DNA of 64,000 bases from Salvia splendens (GCF_004379255.2 NC_056051.1:25909267-25973266); one strand, 5' to 3'. Counted from the stretch's first letter, positions 45,354-59,061 are shown. Numbers and translations: made by a program. The notes: generated by a model not told the origin, from the letters alone.

Positions 45354-48300
45354 AATGCAGGTGTGCAGAAGATAATTGAATGATTATTATATACAGATAT
45401 AAATAGTAATTTGCTCATGTTTTATTTTGATGTTTTGTTTTTTTGGTGGCTTCTTTAAATATTATTCAAAACAGCTTTGGTTCTTTGTTGTGGAAACAAA
45501 TTAAATAGTGTTGCAAATTGTACATGTTTTAGGGAAAAAGGTTAATTTGGCTAAATGCTGAAAATTTCATGTGAAAATAGATGTCTTTGCATGTTCTTTC
45601 TAAAATAGTTAACGATTTTGTATAGTACCCCATGATATAATTGTAATTTTCAAAGGGAATAAAAGAATAGTTTTTTTTAGAACAAAAAGGATAAATACTT
45701 AATTTAAGGTAATAGGTTTAGTTTAGGTCTTGACTTTGATTTAGTAGTAACAAAAGATGTATGACACGAATTGGAAAGAAAAAGTATAATAAGTTTATAC
45801 AAAGCTTAGTTGAGACTAAACCGATTTTTTTAAGACAGAAAGTGGACCTAATTAATTATTCCCTCCGTCCGCGAATAGAAGTCATGTTTTTCCATTTTAG
45901 TCCGTCCGTAAATAGGAATCCCGGTTCACCTTTACCATAAATGGTAATAGGGTCCCACCATCCACTAACTAATTTCACTCACATTTTATTTAAAATTAAT
46001 ATATACAAGTGGGACCTCTATTCCACTACCACCCACTTTTTTAACATTTCTTAAAACACGTGCCGCCAAGGAATGAAACTCCTAATAACGGACGGAGGGA
46101 GTACTTAATTAGGTTTCGGACTACATATATATAGCTCATTAAAATAAGTTATTTATACATTTATTTTTTAATCTTATATTTTACTCAATTTACATATAAA
46201 TATCTTGCATCCTTAGTTAATTGACAAAATAATATATTTACAAAATAAAACTATGATATGTACAAACTTGACGTTTAAAACTATATTTCTATAAAACAAT
46301 TAACTGTGTTACCAATATTGGTGTGCATATATTCTAGAATAGCAATATTCCTAAATCTGTCGACGTATATAATAAATTAATAATATATAAAAATTGATGA
46401 AATTTAACATCATAATTACAGTGTGTGGGGAAATCTTAAATTGGTTGGATCATGCCACATATTTTATTTGTACACACCTTTTTGGGTGACTTGGGATAAG
46501 AAATGGTATGGCTGCAAGACTGTCACCTCTTCAATTTTAGAAATATATAATGCACCTTCAAATACTTGTTTATATGCTTCATCAGACCTCATGTTTATTT
46601 TACCATTACTTTATTTTTTTCCCAATATTAATATATATCAAGAATAAGCATAGGTATTTAGGTACATATGTTTGTATACGCATTGGTAGTTAGTACACTT
46701 CTGATTGTATTCGTGTTGTTGATGGCTTCAAGTCTTGTCTTTATTTGGTATTTAGTGTTTAGTCTTTTTGTGGAGCGGACGTTTTCTACGGTTGGTAGTT
46801 TTTGTCTAGCCATCTCCATCTTTTACGTTTATTTTGTGTTTCCTTCTTTTTTTGTCACATGGACCTATGTTGTTTGAATTCGTAATATCTTGCTGATATT
46901 TGTTTTGGCTCGTTGACTTGAGTAATATGTATTTCATCTAAAATAATAAGGCTATATATCTAGTGTTCTATCAATTGATTGATTAGAAATAACTATTTAG
47001 CACATATAAATCTCAAAAAATAAAGTTACGTTAACTCGAGGACCGGACTGAAAGGCGCCAGCTAAGACACATCCAAAAAAATCAAAGTAACGAAGGCACA
47101 ACGAAAAAGGTATCGATGAATCACATCAAATGACACAAAATAAGAAGCAAGAATCACACTGATGAAATAGCCCACATCACTATGGGTAATAACACCGACA
47201 TCAAAACAAAAGATGAAGATACTTGCCAAGAAATCCACATTCGACAATAAAAACGTATGAATTTTTTTTCAACTTGAGTTATTAAGTGAAGAGTTGACAC
47301 AATTACAAACGAACTTAATTTTTTATAATTATATTCGGACTAAAAACTCACTATATTAGGAAAATTATGTTATAGTAATGTATATAACCATTATATAATC
47401 TTTCACATTTTTTTTATTTAATTTTTTTAACTGTATTACCTAGCTTCTAGCCTACTACTTATAGGTGCTTTGTGTAGCTCATCTTAGCAATATCGACATG
47501 ATTGAATTTAACAATTTAAGATCGTGTCGGGCCAAAGCATATATATATGACCTAATTTTACCGATTCTAATTCTATATACCTACATAGGTAGCTAGAATA
47601 ACATTAAATTTCTTGTAACTATTTTTCGATGATATTGATGTAGAAAATTAAAAACAATGATAGGTTTTGATATGCAAGTTGCAACTAATAATAATTTAAT
47701 AGCATATTTTATAATCATTTAATCATAAAATAAGTGCTCGTAATGACAATATGATCCTTTTGAAGGTCTTATTTAATTCGAACACACATTCTCTATCTCT
47801 TTGAATTTGAAGATCTGAATATTATTTTTTACAGTGTGGGCGGCAATATTTATTTTCAATCAATAAATTGAGATGTATTTGCTTAATGTATCAATAAAAT
47901 TGAGATATATATGAGTAAAATTTACAATTTGATTAGCTAAACAAATGCAAAATAAATTGATATTGAGGTGGAATGAATAAGATTCTACTTTTATCATGAT
48001 ATTTCATAAGGTGATAATACATTATCTATATTATATTTGAAACTTTACAACCAAAGATTGTATTAAAAGGTGTGTCACATAACAAACACCGGCTTCCAGT
48101 GGGCTTGTTTTTACCTTTGATGGTGATATGAGATATCTAAGCAACAATATCAATAATTAACTTTACATAAATGATAAAGAATTTATAGATTTTCGTGTTT
48201 TATGTTGTTTCGTGGTTTAATTATTCAAAACATTTGTTTTGATTTTTCTTGATTATGTTGCAAACTTAGAATTGGAGAGAAAAATTATTGATAAGGCAAC

Positions 48301-48469
48301 TACACTAGTGGATTAAAGGTTGATGTCCGAATTTTTTCCCTCTCTAAGTATTTGACAGAGGCGACACTAAGATTGGAAAAGATAACAGTTTTCTCATGGA
48401 GAGAATTATCTGTGGTCAATAATTTAGGTATGTTCACTTCGATTTTGTGCATGTCTTCCCCAATTATGA
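45354..48469. other. intergenic, AT-rich, no host gene seen
   Basis: It holds one MITE (listed) and scattered short ORFs without family motifs (for example 46423-46647 and 46668-46877). The right flank of the copia insertion starts aattcaatgcagg. Confidence 0.5.
45859..46101. mobile_element. Stowaway MITE
   Basis: Termini ccctccgtccgcgaataga and taacggacggagggag are inverted matches, with TA at each edge. About 240 bases, non-coding. Confidence 0.75.
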
Positions 48470-48477
48470 TATATGAT

Positions 48478-49120
48478 CAGTGGCAGATCCAGGACTTTTG
48501 ATTCGGGGTGCAATAAATTTGTATAGTTACTCGGAATTTCAAACTCCGACTTAGCATAAATTAAGATTAACATAATATTATCTTAATGCTTCATATATAA
48601 CACTAAAGTGACGTTTATTGTATAGAAGAAAAATATACTATGTTAATTTACTTCAATTTTTATATATATTTTTTTAAAATAAAGTATTTATTTGAAATAC
48701 TATTACTCTAAGATAGTGTTTATTATAGAAAAAATTATATATGAACCACTGGTTTAGAATAATTAACACAGAAATATAAAATACTCCTACTAGACTAGTG
48801 TAATGTTTATTTATTGGAGTATATGTTATCAATTAAATATTGTATAAAAATTAATTAAATCAATAATAACGCTTACTTAGACTATTGTAATGTTTATTTA
48901 TTGGAGTATATTTTCCAATTAAATAGTGTATAAAATTAATTAAAACAATAATACCGCTGCCGAAAAGGATCAAACTCAGGCATCCTGATCATGTAGAGTA
49001 TTACAACAACTTACCGCTGCACCACCACCACTGTTTAGTTATTAGCACATATAAATATATAATTAGCATGACATTTGGGGGTACAGTGGTACCCCTTGTC
49101 CCAATGTGGCTCCGCCACTG
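48478..49120. mobile_element. non-autonomous hAT element
   Basis: A 643-base element with inverted ends cagtggcagatcca and tggctccgccactg (about 13 bases) and a perfect 8-base target duplication, tatatgat, at 48470-48477 and 49121-49128. An 8-base duplication with CAGTGGCGGA-type ends is diagnostic of hAT. The interior has a roughly 90-base tandem duplication (aatgtttatttattggagta at about 48802 and again near 48890). No transposase frame is present. Confidence 0.85.
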
Positions 49121-49128
49121 TATATGAT

Positions 49129-50900
49129 GGAAACCAAAAGTATGTTTATTTTTTAAAATATTATTTTATCCGATTCAAAACATTCAAGCTAAAAATATGG
49201 CAAACTTAGCATTGCAGGAGCAATTCAAAGAAATTAATTGCTACCAATCGAGAAAATTAATTATGAATATTAATTCAGTCATAAAGTGATAAAACCATGT
49301 CAGTATTAATTGCTACCAATCGAGAAAAAACTAATCGAAGCCATAAAATATACTAATATACATCATTGACACTACACAACCGTATACGAATAAGACAACT
49401 CATAATATTAAAACACACACCTATAATTCAGGTCTAATAATTAATTGTGTTGGAAGAATTTAGCAGAAATTTAGTGTTTTTCATCTATAAATAGATAGTG
49501 ACACATATACTAGTGTAGGTATATAGTAAAGGATGGAATTATGATATGTGAAAGAAATGGCAGTAAAAATATTAGATTTTTTATTCTAATATACTTTATT
49601 TTTTAACATGGTAGTCTTTTGCAAAAATATCTTGCGTGAGAATTTTAACATAACCTAAACATTGTGTTATTTTTATATAATAATTTCCGTCAAAAATTGT
49701 AAAAATAAATTATGGTCTAATTTTTTTTTATTTGTAAGTATGATAATGAGTTATATCTAGTTCGTCATAGTTTCATTCACCTAGATAATTATTTTACAAA
49801 GGTGTACAAAAATAAATATACATACAAAAATAAGCAAGAAAAGCAAACAAATAAGAAATAGTAAGATCAGTTAGTTAGCATGAAAAGCAAATAAATAACT
49901 TTAAGCTCTATTTTTCTAGTTTTGATTTAGAAAATTATAGTTTGTCTTTCTATTGAACAGCGCAATTGTACATTAGTATTTAACTGAAAAATACATGATA
50001 ACTTGTAAACTTTCATATAAAAGAGAATGAAATCACAAATATCATGTTCATTCAATTTCCAATTTTATCTTTGAGAGACCTTGTTTTCACTCACCTAATC
50101 ACAAATCACTTTATGATTTGATATTCCGTTTCTAAACCTTGTGGAACTGACCAAAATTAAATCGATGATTTACCTTTGAACTATCTCTTTCTAACAGAAA
50201 CAAGTCAAATATCGATCACAAGTACTCTTCTTATTTAACTTGAAATTCCTCTGAGACCACTAGTCTCTGATGTGGATGAGGTTGACGGATAATATCTGGA
50301 TGTGTACTGCTCCTTTACTTATGTTGTCTTATGTTTATCCATTGCTTTTCTTCTCTAGTAGTTTTGAATAGAGCGTTTGTTTTTATATATATCTTGTAGT
50401 ACGATTCATTTATTGCATATCACAAACTACACATATTAAAGAAATTGATAGAAAGAAATTTTTGAAATTAAAATACTAATAGTAGTTGGCAATGTTGAAA
50501 TAAGTAAAAATGGGACAAAATAATATAGATACATAAATGATGTTGCAAGAGCATATAACACATGATAAGTTGTTTGTCTAATCAAGTAACCATAAGATTG
50601 CTAAGCAGTGAGGGAAATCAAAGGTGACTGTTGCCATGTGAATTGGGACCAGTTTCCTTTTGCTGCTTCTTTTCAGACCACAATCCCTAAACATCACAAC
50701 CTCCCATTTATTTTACTTTCATATCTGTCTCCAATGATTTGGGTTTTGGTTCAATAGTTTCATTTCTTGGTTTTGAGTGAGGCACCCAAATTTTCATTTT
50801 AGTTTGTATGGATGTATATTGGGAAATAAATTACGATTATTTCATTTGATTTTCTACTTGTCTCACCAGTACTTAACTCACTAAACACTTACAAATTCTA
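49129..50900. other. intergenic, AT-rich, nothing recognised
   Basis: No frame with family motifs, no RNA gene and no complete repeat was seen. Confidence 0.5.
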
Positions 50901-50907
50901 TAGGTGG

Positions 50908-51105
50908 ATGGCACTAGGCGCGACTGGAATTGTGGATGATCGATGCACCTTTTGCAACGAGGGACCAGATGCGATTGAACACATTTTCTTCGATTGCAAG
51001 ATTTTGTCCTGTGTTTGTACTTTTCATCTGAGGGGTGGAGCATTTCACTATGTCTTCCAAATCAAGCAGAAGCATGCTTCATGTCCTAATTTAATGCCCT
51101 TTTAG
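50908..51105 (+). pseudogene. LINE remnant: reverse-transcriptase zinc-binding domain
   Basis: A 65-residue frame starting MALGATGIVDDRCTFCNEG and reading IEHIFFDC matches the zf-RVT pattern (CxxC...E..HxFFxC) found at the C terminus of plant LINE reverse transcriptases. The upstream RT and endonuclease domains are absent, so this is a decayed fragment. Confidence 0.6.
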
Positions 51106-52847
51106 GATGTTTCACAAGAAGATTTGGATCTCCATTTTCTACGTTACCTTGTGGTCTGTTTGAAATATCTAAAATAAAATTGCATTCCAAGACTTCAAGG
51201 CTCAAGCCCAACCGGTACTTTGTGAAGAAGATATTTTTGTAGCATCTACGTTACCTCGTGGTCTATCTGGAGCACAAAATATGAACCATAAGAGTTTGGT
51301 CTAATCCGGATAAAATAATGAAATTTGTGTGCTGAAATTGAAAATTCCGGTATGTTATCTCGAATTCTTCGGTGAAATATGGAGATTTATATTTTTTTTT
51401 TACACCAGTTTGTTCTAGTTAGTGTGCTCAAAGTAAAGTAATCGATGATACATATAACATGAGAGATATATTTATTATAGTAGTATATTGTTATTTCCAT
51501 TTTTATTACAATGCTATAGTATAGTAGATAAATTAAACAGCATGCAATACTTTCTTTTCATGCCTCGAAAATCGGCCAATTTGATTGACACAACTATCTA
51601 AATAATTCAAACGTGCTTTTTAATAAATTCATGATAAGCTCATGAATGATTATTCCGTCCCACTTTATTTGGTCTACTATTTCTTTTATCGATACACCAG
51701 ATTTTATTTGGATATTAAAATTATAGTGCAAAATTATGTATATAATCAACATATTTAATGTAGTATAAAATGAATAAACAAAAATGAAATCTGGTTAATT
51801 TAATGTGATACTACGACAAAGAATACAAGTCATTCCTTTATATATGTATATAATTTATATCCAAAAAATGCATTTACTTAATACATAAAAATATTTGTAC
51901 ATTTAAATGCCGACGACCACTCAACGATACTTACTCTGACGCAAACGTGTTGTGTTTTTTTAGTTAAAAAAAATACTCAAACTACCAAATATAATAAGTA
52001 TATATGTATTCAAAAAAGTAGTCAAACTTTAACCAATGAGTATGAGTTCAACAAAGCAGTCCACAATAATTTGTTACAAGAATAAAAACAACATATGCAT
52101 AAAACCCTTTTCTATAAGTCGCCGACATACTATTATAGAAATCTACTAACAACCAAATATACAAATTCTACCAACAATCCAAACCAAAGGTAGAACTCAG
52201 CACATCCCTTGTACAACACAGAGAAAGACGATCACACCCATGAACTCACGCACGTCGTGCTTATCAAGGCAGGGAAAGAAAATTGCAGCAATAAGTAATT
52301 TTATCATCGGTAGCCGGTTTGAAATTTTCGTCAACGTGTCATGTAATTATTCGTCACGCTCCAAATAAAAAAAATCACATAGTATCATTTTACAATGCTA
52401 CCTAAAGATGGGAATCTACCTAAGCTAGGCCCCATACACATATACATGATCCATATGTAGAGGAACATATTAGTTGGTGCATAATGAGGGGATTAGGTTA
52501 TATTGCTAGAAGATGTGAAAAGTGAGACAGTTGGAATCTTTGGGCGTTGGGTGGAAGAGAAAGAGCTGACGCCATGACAACTATACAACTGTTGCCTCCA
52601 CACACACACACACACACACACATTGTTTTATACTATATGTACATACAAATTGCAGAGACATACCAAAATCAATTATTTGGAGTCACATCACCTAACTTTA
52701 ATTTACCTCCAAAAACAGTAGCACGCACCCCAAATAATTCTCCACTTTACCCATCAATCTCTGCGTTTTGGAAATCTCATGTCTCATGTACAATAATTTT
52801 ATAATAAAAGTATGCCGGGCCGGGCCTGGCCGGGCCATATTTTTATT

Positions 52848-53080
52848 GCATCCGGTCCGGTCTGATTTGATTTGATTTGATTTTATATGTTGGGCAATAT
52901 TTTTTCCTGGTCCATTATAATCCGATTCGACTGGATCCTCTTGAACATGTACGTGACAAGAGCTCAATTTGCATCGGGTCTGATTTGATTTTATTCGTTG
53001 TGGGCAATATTTTTATTGCTCCATTATAATTCGATTCGATTTGATCCAATTGAACATGCATGTGACAAGAACTCAAATCT
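52848..53080 (+). repeat. ~120-bp tandem duplication
   Basis: 52848-52970 and 52971-53080 both start gcatc(c/g)ggtc and contain tgggcaatattttt, tccattataat and cgtgacaagagctcaa-type sequence in the same order. The copies are diverged. Confidence 0.75.
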
Positions 53081-53798
53081 TTTGTTCGAATTCGAACATG
53101 AAGTCCTTGGTACGACAATTATTGGGCCGGGCTGATAGCAAAAGACACTCAAGATTTGCATAAGGCGAGTAGAAGCTGGCAAAATAGCAGACCACGGAGA
53201 AGAAAATAGAACCCAAAAACAGCTAGTCCTACCACATGAACTATTACACAAACTCATTATCTCTGCATATGTGGCATCACCATTTTTATCTTTAAATCAT
53301 GAATAATAATTCTAAATATAGTACCTTTAATCAATTTTGTACCAAACTTATCAAGTGAAAATTCTAAAATGAATATATTATCCTCCTCCCATCTAACAAG
53401 GAACTAATCATAATTATGCATCATCATTTCTTTACTTCTCAATTTATCTTAAATCTTCAACAATAATTCTAAACATAGTACTCCCTCGGTCATAAGATAG
53501 TTGATACATTTTTTTCGGGCACTAAATTTAAAATATTAGTGCTTAAAGGTTAAGTGATAAGAGAATAAAATAAAGTGAAAAATAAAAAATATGAGAGAAC
53601 ATAAAAATTTTGCTAAAAAATAACCCAACTAATTTGAGAATCCAAATTTTTTTTATTTAAAAATACATGGCAACAGCCCAATTTAAAGGAATTTAAATAT
53701 TATTGTACTTAGGTGATTTCATACCCAAAGAACAGTTATTTATGAGCAAAAATGCCCAATATTATTAAACCTTAACCCAAATTTTAAAAATAAGAGTA

Positions 53799-54052
53799 CT
53801 CCCTCAATCCAGGATTAAGTGTCTCAAAATATTCTTTTGTCCGTTCACAATTAAGTAATTTCATTTACATTTTATGTCATTTTTATTAACTAATTCTGTA
53901 TTCCACTAACTCGTCCACTTATATTTTATTTAAAATTAATATATAAATATAAGGTCTGATTAAATTTCACTTTCTGAATTAATATATAAATATAAGTTGT
54001 ACTAAATTTCACACGATTATTAAAATCGTGCCAAAGTCAACTTCAGGAGGAG
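53799..54052. mobile_element. Stowaway-like MITE
   Basis: Left end ctccctcaatccaggatta, right end aacttcaggaggag, with TA on both sides. Confidence 0.55.
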
Positions 54053-54084
54053 TATATTTTTATCAAAATTAATTTCTATACTAA

Positions 54085-56641
54085 GGGCTAGTTTGATTTG
54101 TCCTTTATGGTTTCTCAAGAAAAGGAATTGCTCTTGTTAGTAATTCCCTTTTCATGATAGGAGAGAAATATTTCCATTGTTTGGTTTGTCCTTTATGGTT
54201 TCTATAGTTTAAATTCAAATGTTTGGTTTGGATTTTAAGCACTTAAGAATAGCTTGAAATACCAGAAATATCCTCATATATTTTTCTTATTTCCAATATT
54301 ATCCTCGTCTAACCCTAGTAAGCATCTCATGTGCAACTTTAATCCACATGAGTTAAAATCATCAGCCACCGCTAATATGCTGCAAAAAAGAAATTATGCA
54401 ATTTTTTTTATCAGACTCTTATTATGCAACAAAAATAATCAGCAATGCAAGTACAGAAGATTCAAACTTAGACCTGATTCCACAATGTGGTTGCTAATTG
54501 ATCTCGGAAGTTGTTCCAATCATTTGTTGCTTCGATGAAATCAACGTATGGAACATCATTGGAGTCTTCATCAACTCCATGTCCATCGGTCCAATCCTCG
54601 AGAAGAGCTTCTAATGGATCAACAGCCATCTCGCCCCGGACATAGTTGTGTAACAAGAAACATGCACTAATTATACGAATTTGCACCTTGATGGGGTAGA
54701 ATGATGGACTTCGGAGTATGCCCCATCGCATCTTCAGCACAGCGAATGCTCGTTCAATAATATTGCGCGCTTTAGTATGTCGCATATTGTACAGCTCAAC
54801 AGGGTTCTGAGGCATATCAGCGTTTGGGCCCCATTCTTTAAGGTGATATCTGACGCCTCGGTAAGGTGTCAAAAATCCATTGCTATTTGCATAACCATTG
54901 TCACAGAGGTAATAATTCCCTAGGTATGAGGAATGGTATTTGTTCAGAAAAGAAATACGTAATATCAAATAAATATTTACACAGAAGATTGGAAACAATA
55001 CCTAATGGGACTCTCAGACCATGAGGTCGGTTTACCGCATCCCTCAAAACACGAGCGTCTCCGGCAGATCCCTCCCACCCCGGTTGAACGTATGTAAATC
55101 GCATATCCCGATCACAAGCTGCCAATGTATTTGTTGCTATCTGTCCCTTTCTGTTCCTAAATCGAGGTTTGAGGGCAGAAGGAACCAAAACGCTAATGAA
55201 AGTACCGTCTAGAGCGCCAAGACATCCCTACAAGAAACATAATGTACATAACCAACACAATCAGACACATAGCAAATGATCAATCGAGTGCGATGAATGT
55301 ATATTAACTAATTGCAATTGATGAAATAATACCTTGAAGTGTTTCCATCTCCAATCGACACAGTCGTCGCGAACTGGCTCAGGATTCACAATGAATAACG
55401 TGTGCATCTTTATGATAGCCTTGAGAACTTCGTTTACGTAGTAGGAAATAGTTTGGCCCGATCGCAAAAAGTCAAATCTAGTGATACGATTCTTTTTATG
55501 GTGTGCTAGTATGCTTAGGAATATGGCCAATTGTTCTTCAATATAAACCGACCTTCTGTCACGAAGAGTTCCAAGCTGTCGGCATATAGAGCATAATCTA
55601 CCAAACGCATTCCTATCCATCCTAAGGTTGACTAAGCAGTCAGTGTCGGTAACACCGACTAACCTATTCATATGACTGACTTGTAAGTCTACCCTGCCCA
55701 TCTGGCTATAAGGAAGAACTAATGGAGTACGCTTCCTTTTCTTATTCTGAGACAGCTTAGTGTAGATCAGAAAATGATACAAAGACGGGTGATATAATAA
55801 TTTCTCATTATCTCTTCTAACATCTGCACAATGGTCTTGTCCTTTTTTGCAGGCGAATCCATCTACAAAGAACAGATATGCGTAGACAGTTAGAACTACC
55901 ACTTCAAAATATTGACACACAAGACCAGCTATTTCAACCAGTTATTCACTTATATTTCTTTGAGAATCCAATGTTTAGTTTCTTGATTTGTTGAGCAATA
56001 AAACTCCAATCAAGACACACATCAGGAATAGTCAATGAATTTGCACAGCAGCACAACTGCAATTAGGTAGTTCACATAAATATGAATCTCGGATAGTTTA
56101 ACCACAATATTCAGCTAGAATATGCAGCACAATGCTAGAAATAGTCAATTATGAGAGTTGAATGGATGCAACACAGATTATTGTTACAAATCTGAAACTG
56201 TTTAATCGAAACCCACAAGATAAATTTGTGGGCTTCACTCACGAAATTAACATTCAAATACGCAGGTGGAAGCTTACCTTGGTCGACGTGGGTATTTAAC
56301 TCGAAGTCCCAGAAGAAGCCGATGCCAATTGATGATTCCGCGGAGAAAAGACGAGAGCACGCAGCGGTAAAAAAAATGTTAAGAAAAGGAGGTGAAATGT
56401 TACGTGATTGAAGAAGATGAGGACAAATGGGTCATTTCAGTTTTCCAATGAAGTTAACACTCCGAGGTAGAAAACGTTTCTGCCAAAATTTGGAAGATAC
56501 CCTAACTAATGAAATGGGCAAAAATGAGGCGGGCCGGACTCATTAATGGAGGCCCTATTGAAATGGTATTCATCAAACCAAACATGAGAAAATGTTAGTT
56601 TTGGACATTTAATACTCTTATTTGCCAAACCAAACACCTCC
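54085..56641 (-). mobile_element. PIF/Harbinger transposon, apparently complete
   Basis: A 2.56-kb element flanked by TAA at 54082-54084 and 56642-56644, the 3-base target duplication typical of PIF/Harbinger. The ends gggctagtttgatttg and, reverse-complemented, ggaggtgtttggtttg are inverted matches. A three-exon transposase lies on the minus strand. The Myb-like second protein of classical Harbinger elements was not found. The right end sits about 100 bases before the broken PPR gene. Confidence 0.85.
54468..55701 (-). CDS. PIF/Harbinger transposase (HARBI1-type DDE nuclease)
   Basis: Would cut and paste Harbinger-type elements. Three exons on the minus strand keep frame: 55333-55701, 55002-55227, 54468-54919, giving about 348 residues from the chosen start ([17 protein letters not shown]). 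Conserved parts are [19 protein letters not shown], catalytic Asp in [10 protein letters not shown], second Asp in [11 protein letters not shown], then [21 protein letters not shown], and the Glu in [17 protein letters not shown]. The DDE triad is therefore intact. The frame is open upstream of the start to a splice acceptor at about 55866, so more N-terminal residues are possible; an upstream 5' exon with donor GTAAGC near 56276 is plausible. Intact capacity suggests potential activity. Confidence 0.85.
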
Positions 56642-56737
56642 TAAAAAGAAAAAGAAAAATAGAAAGAAGAAGCAAAAAGAGAGAATTAGCTCAAAGCAGT
56701 TATGGCGAACTGAAACTCTCATCACTATCGAAATGCT

Positions 56738-59061
56738 ATGCTCCACCGCTCCCATTTCTTCCACACCCACACTCACACCTTCCTCCGCCGTCTCTCTCTC
56801 CTCTCCCTCTCCCCCTCCCCCCAATGCCCCAATCTGCTCCCCCTCCTCGCCGCCTCACGCTCCCTCCCCTCCACCCAGCGCCTCCACGCCCTCCTCCCCT
56901 CCAGCCTCTCCCTAGCCGCCGCCCTCATCCTCTCCTACGCCTCCCACGCCTCCTCCCCCCCTCACACCCTCCTCTCCCTCTTCTCCCCCACCGCCCCCTT
57001 CTCCACCTCCAGCTTCCTCCACAACACCTTAATCCGCGCCTCCACGCTCCTCCCCGCCTCCTCCGATCTCGGATTCGCCGCCTATAGCCATTTGCTCGCC
57101 GCAACTCCTTTCTTTCCAGACGATTACACCTTCCCCTTCGCTCTCAAGCTCTGCGCCGATTCCCGCCGCGTGTCGAAGGGGATAGAAATCCACGCGAGGC
57201 TGATTAAAGCCGGACTTGATGGAGATTTGTTTGTGAATAACACCCTGATTTTGTTCTACGGTAGCTGCGACGAATTGAGGAGTGCGGATAAGGTGTTTGA
57301 TGAAATGCCGAGCAGAGATTTGATATCTTTTTTTCGGATGATAACTGTTATTCAAAATCAATTAGTTTTTTTAGGGATATGTTTCTGAAGTCTGACTTCT
57401 TGCCTAACGTGATTAGTGCTGCGTTGGAGGACGAGAGGTTTGTCCGTTTGATCCATTGTTACGCGATCAAGGCGTGTTTGGGTGGCGAGACGAAGGTTGG
57501 TAACGCGTTGGTTGATGCCTATGGCAAGTGCGGGAATGTGAGGGCTTCTGAGAGAGTTTTTCGTGAGATGGATGAAAGAAATGAGGTTTCTTGGAATTCG
57601 ATTATTGGTGGTTTTTCGTATAGGGGTTTAACGAGAGAGGCGTTGGATTGTTTTAGGTCGATGATCGTTGAGAGTGTGAGATTGAACACTGTGACTATTT
57701 CTACAATCTTGCCGTTGATATCGGAGCTGAATCTGTTCGATGAGGGCTCACAGCTTCACGGATTCAGTGTGAAATCGAACATGGATTGCGATGTCTTCGT
57801 TGCTAACGCCTTGATTGACATGTATGGCAAATGGAAGCGTATGAGTGAGGCTTGGGACGTCTTCTGCGCGGTTGATGCAAGGAACATAGTGTCGTGGAAC
57901 ACGATGATCGGGAACTTGACACAGAACGGGTTTGCAACGGAAGCTATAGAGCTAGTTAGAGAGATGCAAACTCATGGTGAAGTTCCTAATTCCATAACAC
58001 TGACCAACGTTCTCCCTGCTTGTGGGAGAGTCTGCTCACTTCATCGTGGCAGAGAATTGCACGCTAGGTGTGTCCGTTTCGGGCCAGCGTTTGAGCTATT
58101 TGTCTCGAATGCTTTGACAGACATGTATGCCAAGTGTGGTCGCCTCGACCTTGCTCAGGCTATGTTCGACATTTCGCCCAGGGATGAGGTGTCGTACAAC
58201 ATCCTCATCGCTGGCTACTCTCAGACAAGCCAGAGCTCGAAATCTATAAGCTTGTTTAGAGAGATGGAGATGGTGGGGATGATTCATGACACTGTTTCCT
58301 ACACCGGAGTTTTGGCTGCCTGTGCGAACATCTCCGCTTCCGAGGCAGGTAGGCAAATCCACGCGCTGACAGTGATTAGGATGTTTGACGAGCATCTCTT
58401 CGTTGCAAACTCGCTGTTAGACATGTACACTAAGTGTGGGCGGATTGACATTGCGATGAAGGTGTTTGATCGGATCCCGATTAAGGATACTGCTTCGTGG
58501 AACATGGTGATTTTAGGGTTCGGGATGCTCGGGGAGTTCGAGGCTGCAGTCGAACTTTTCAAAGCTATGAAGGAGGATGGCGTCCGGCACGACTCAGTTT
58601 CTTACATAGCAGTGTTGTCAGCCTGCAGCCACGGCGGGCTAGTCGAGATGGGGAAGGAGATCTTCGACGATATGCATTATTCTTGCGTGGTGGATCTTCT
58701 AGGGCGCAACGGACTTATGGAGGAGGCGGTGGGGGTTATTAGGGGAATGCCGGTCGAGCCAGGGGCGAACACATGGGGGGGGTTGCTCGGGGCTAGTCGG
58801 ATTCATGGGAACGTGGAGGTGGGGTGCTGGGCTGCAGAGAGGCTTCTTGAGCTGCAGCCCGATCATCCCGGGTACTACGTGGTGCTGTCAAACATGTACG
58901 CGGAGGCGGGGAGGTGGGACGAGGCGGATCGGGTTAGGAAGGTGATGAGTTTGAGGAGAGTGAAGAAGAAAGCTGGGTGCAGTTGGGTTGAGAGTGAAGA
59001 TCAGATGCATGGTTTTGTTGCTGGAGACAGATTTGATCCGTATTTAGCATTCAATGAGTGA
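56738..59061 (+). pseudogene. PLS-class pentatricopeptide repeat protein, frame-broken
   Basis: PPR proteins bind organellar RNA; PLS/E-type members usually act in RNA editing or processing. 56738-57330 encodes an N-terminal part with PPR motifs (DDYTFPFALKLCADSRRVSKG, DLFVNNTLILFYGSCDELRSAD). Near 57327 a deletion shifts the frame and seems to remove the expected WNT-type residues after SRDLIS. The rest reads in another frame to the stop at 59059-59061, with many PPR units (VGNALVDAYGKCGNVRASERV, FVANALIDMYGKW, FVSNALTDMYAKCGRLDLAQA, FVANSLLDMYTKCGRIDIAMK) and an E-type C terminus (LLGRNGLMEEAVGVIRGMP, then VVLSNMYAEAGRWDEADRVR). Near residue 425 of the second frame, KEIFDDMHYSCVVDLLGR is about ten residues shorter than the family pattern, suggesting a second, in-frame deletion. 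A hidden intron is less likely, since no GT-AG pair explains the break. Confidence 0.85.

Larger units (their letters stand above)
51106..54081. other. intergenic: MITE pieces, microsatellite and tandem repeats
   Basis: Stowaway-like ends occur near 51652 and 53479 without partners. A (CA)n microsatellite lies at about 52599-52622. A tandem duplication and one MITE are listed separately. No host gene was found. Confidence 0.5.

Noticed and set aside
46423..46877. Two short plus-strand frames with hydrophobic stretches
   Set aside because: AT-rich sequence gives Phe/Ile/Leu runs by chance; no family match, and no flanking splice or promoter signal seen.
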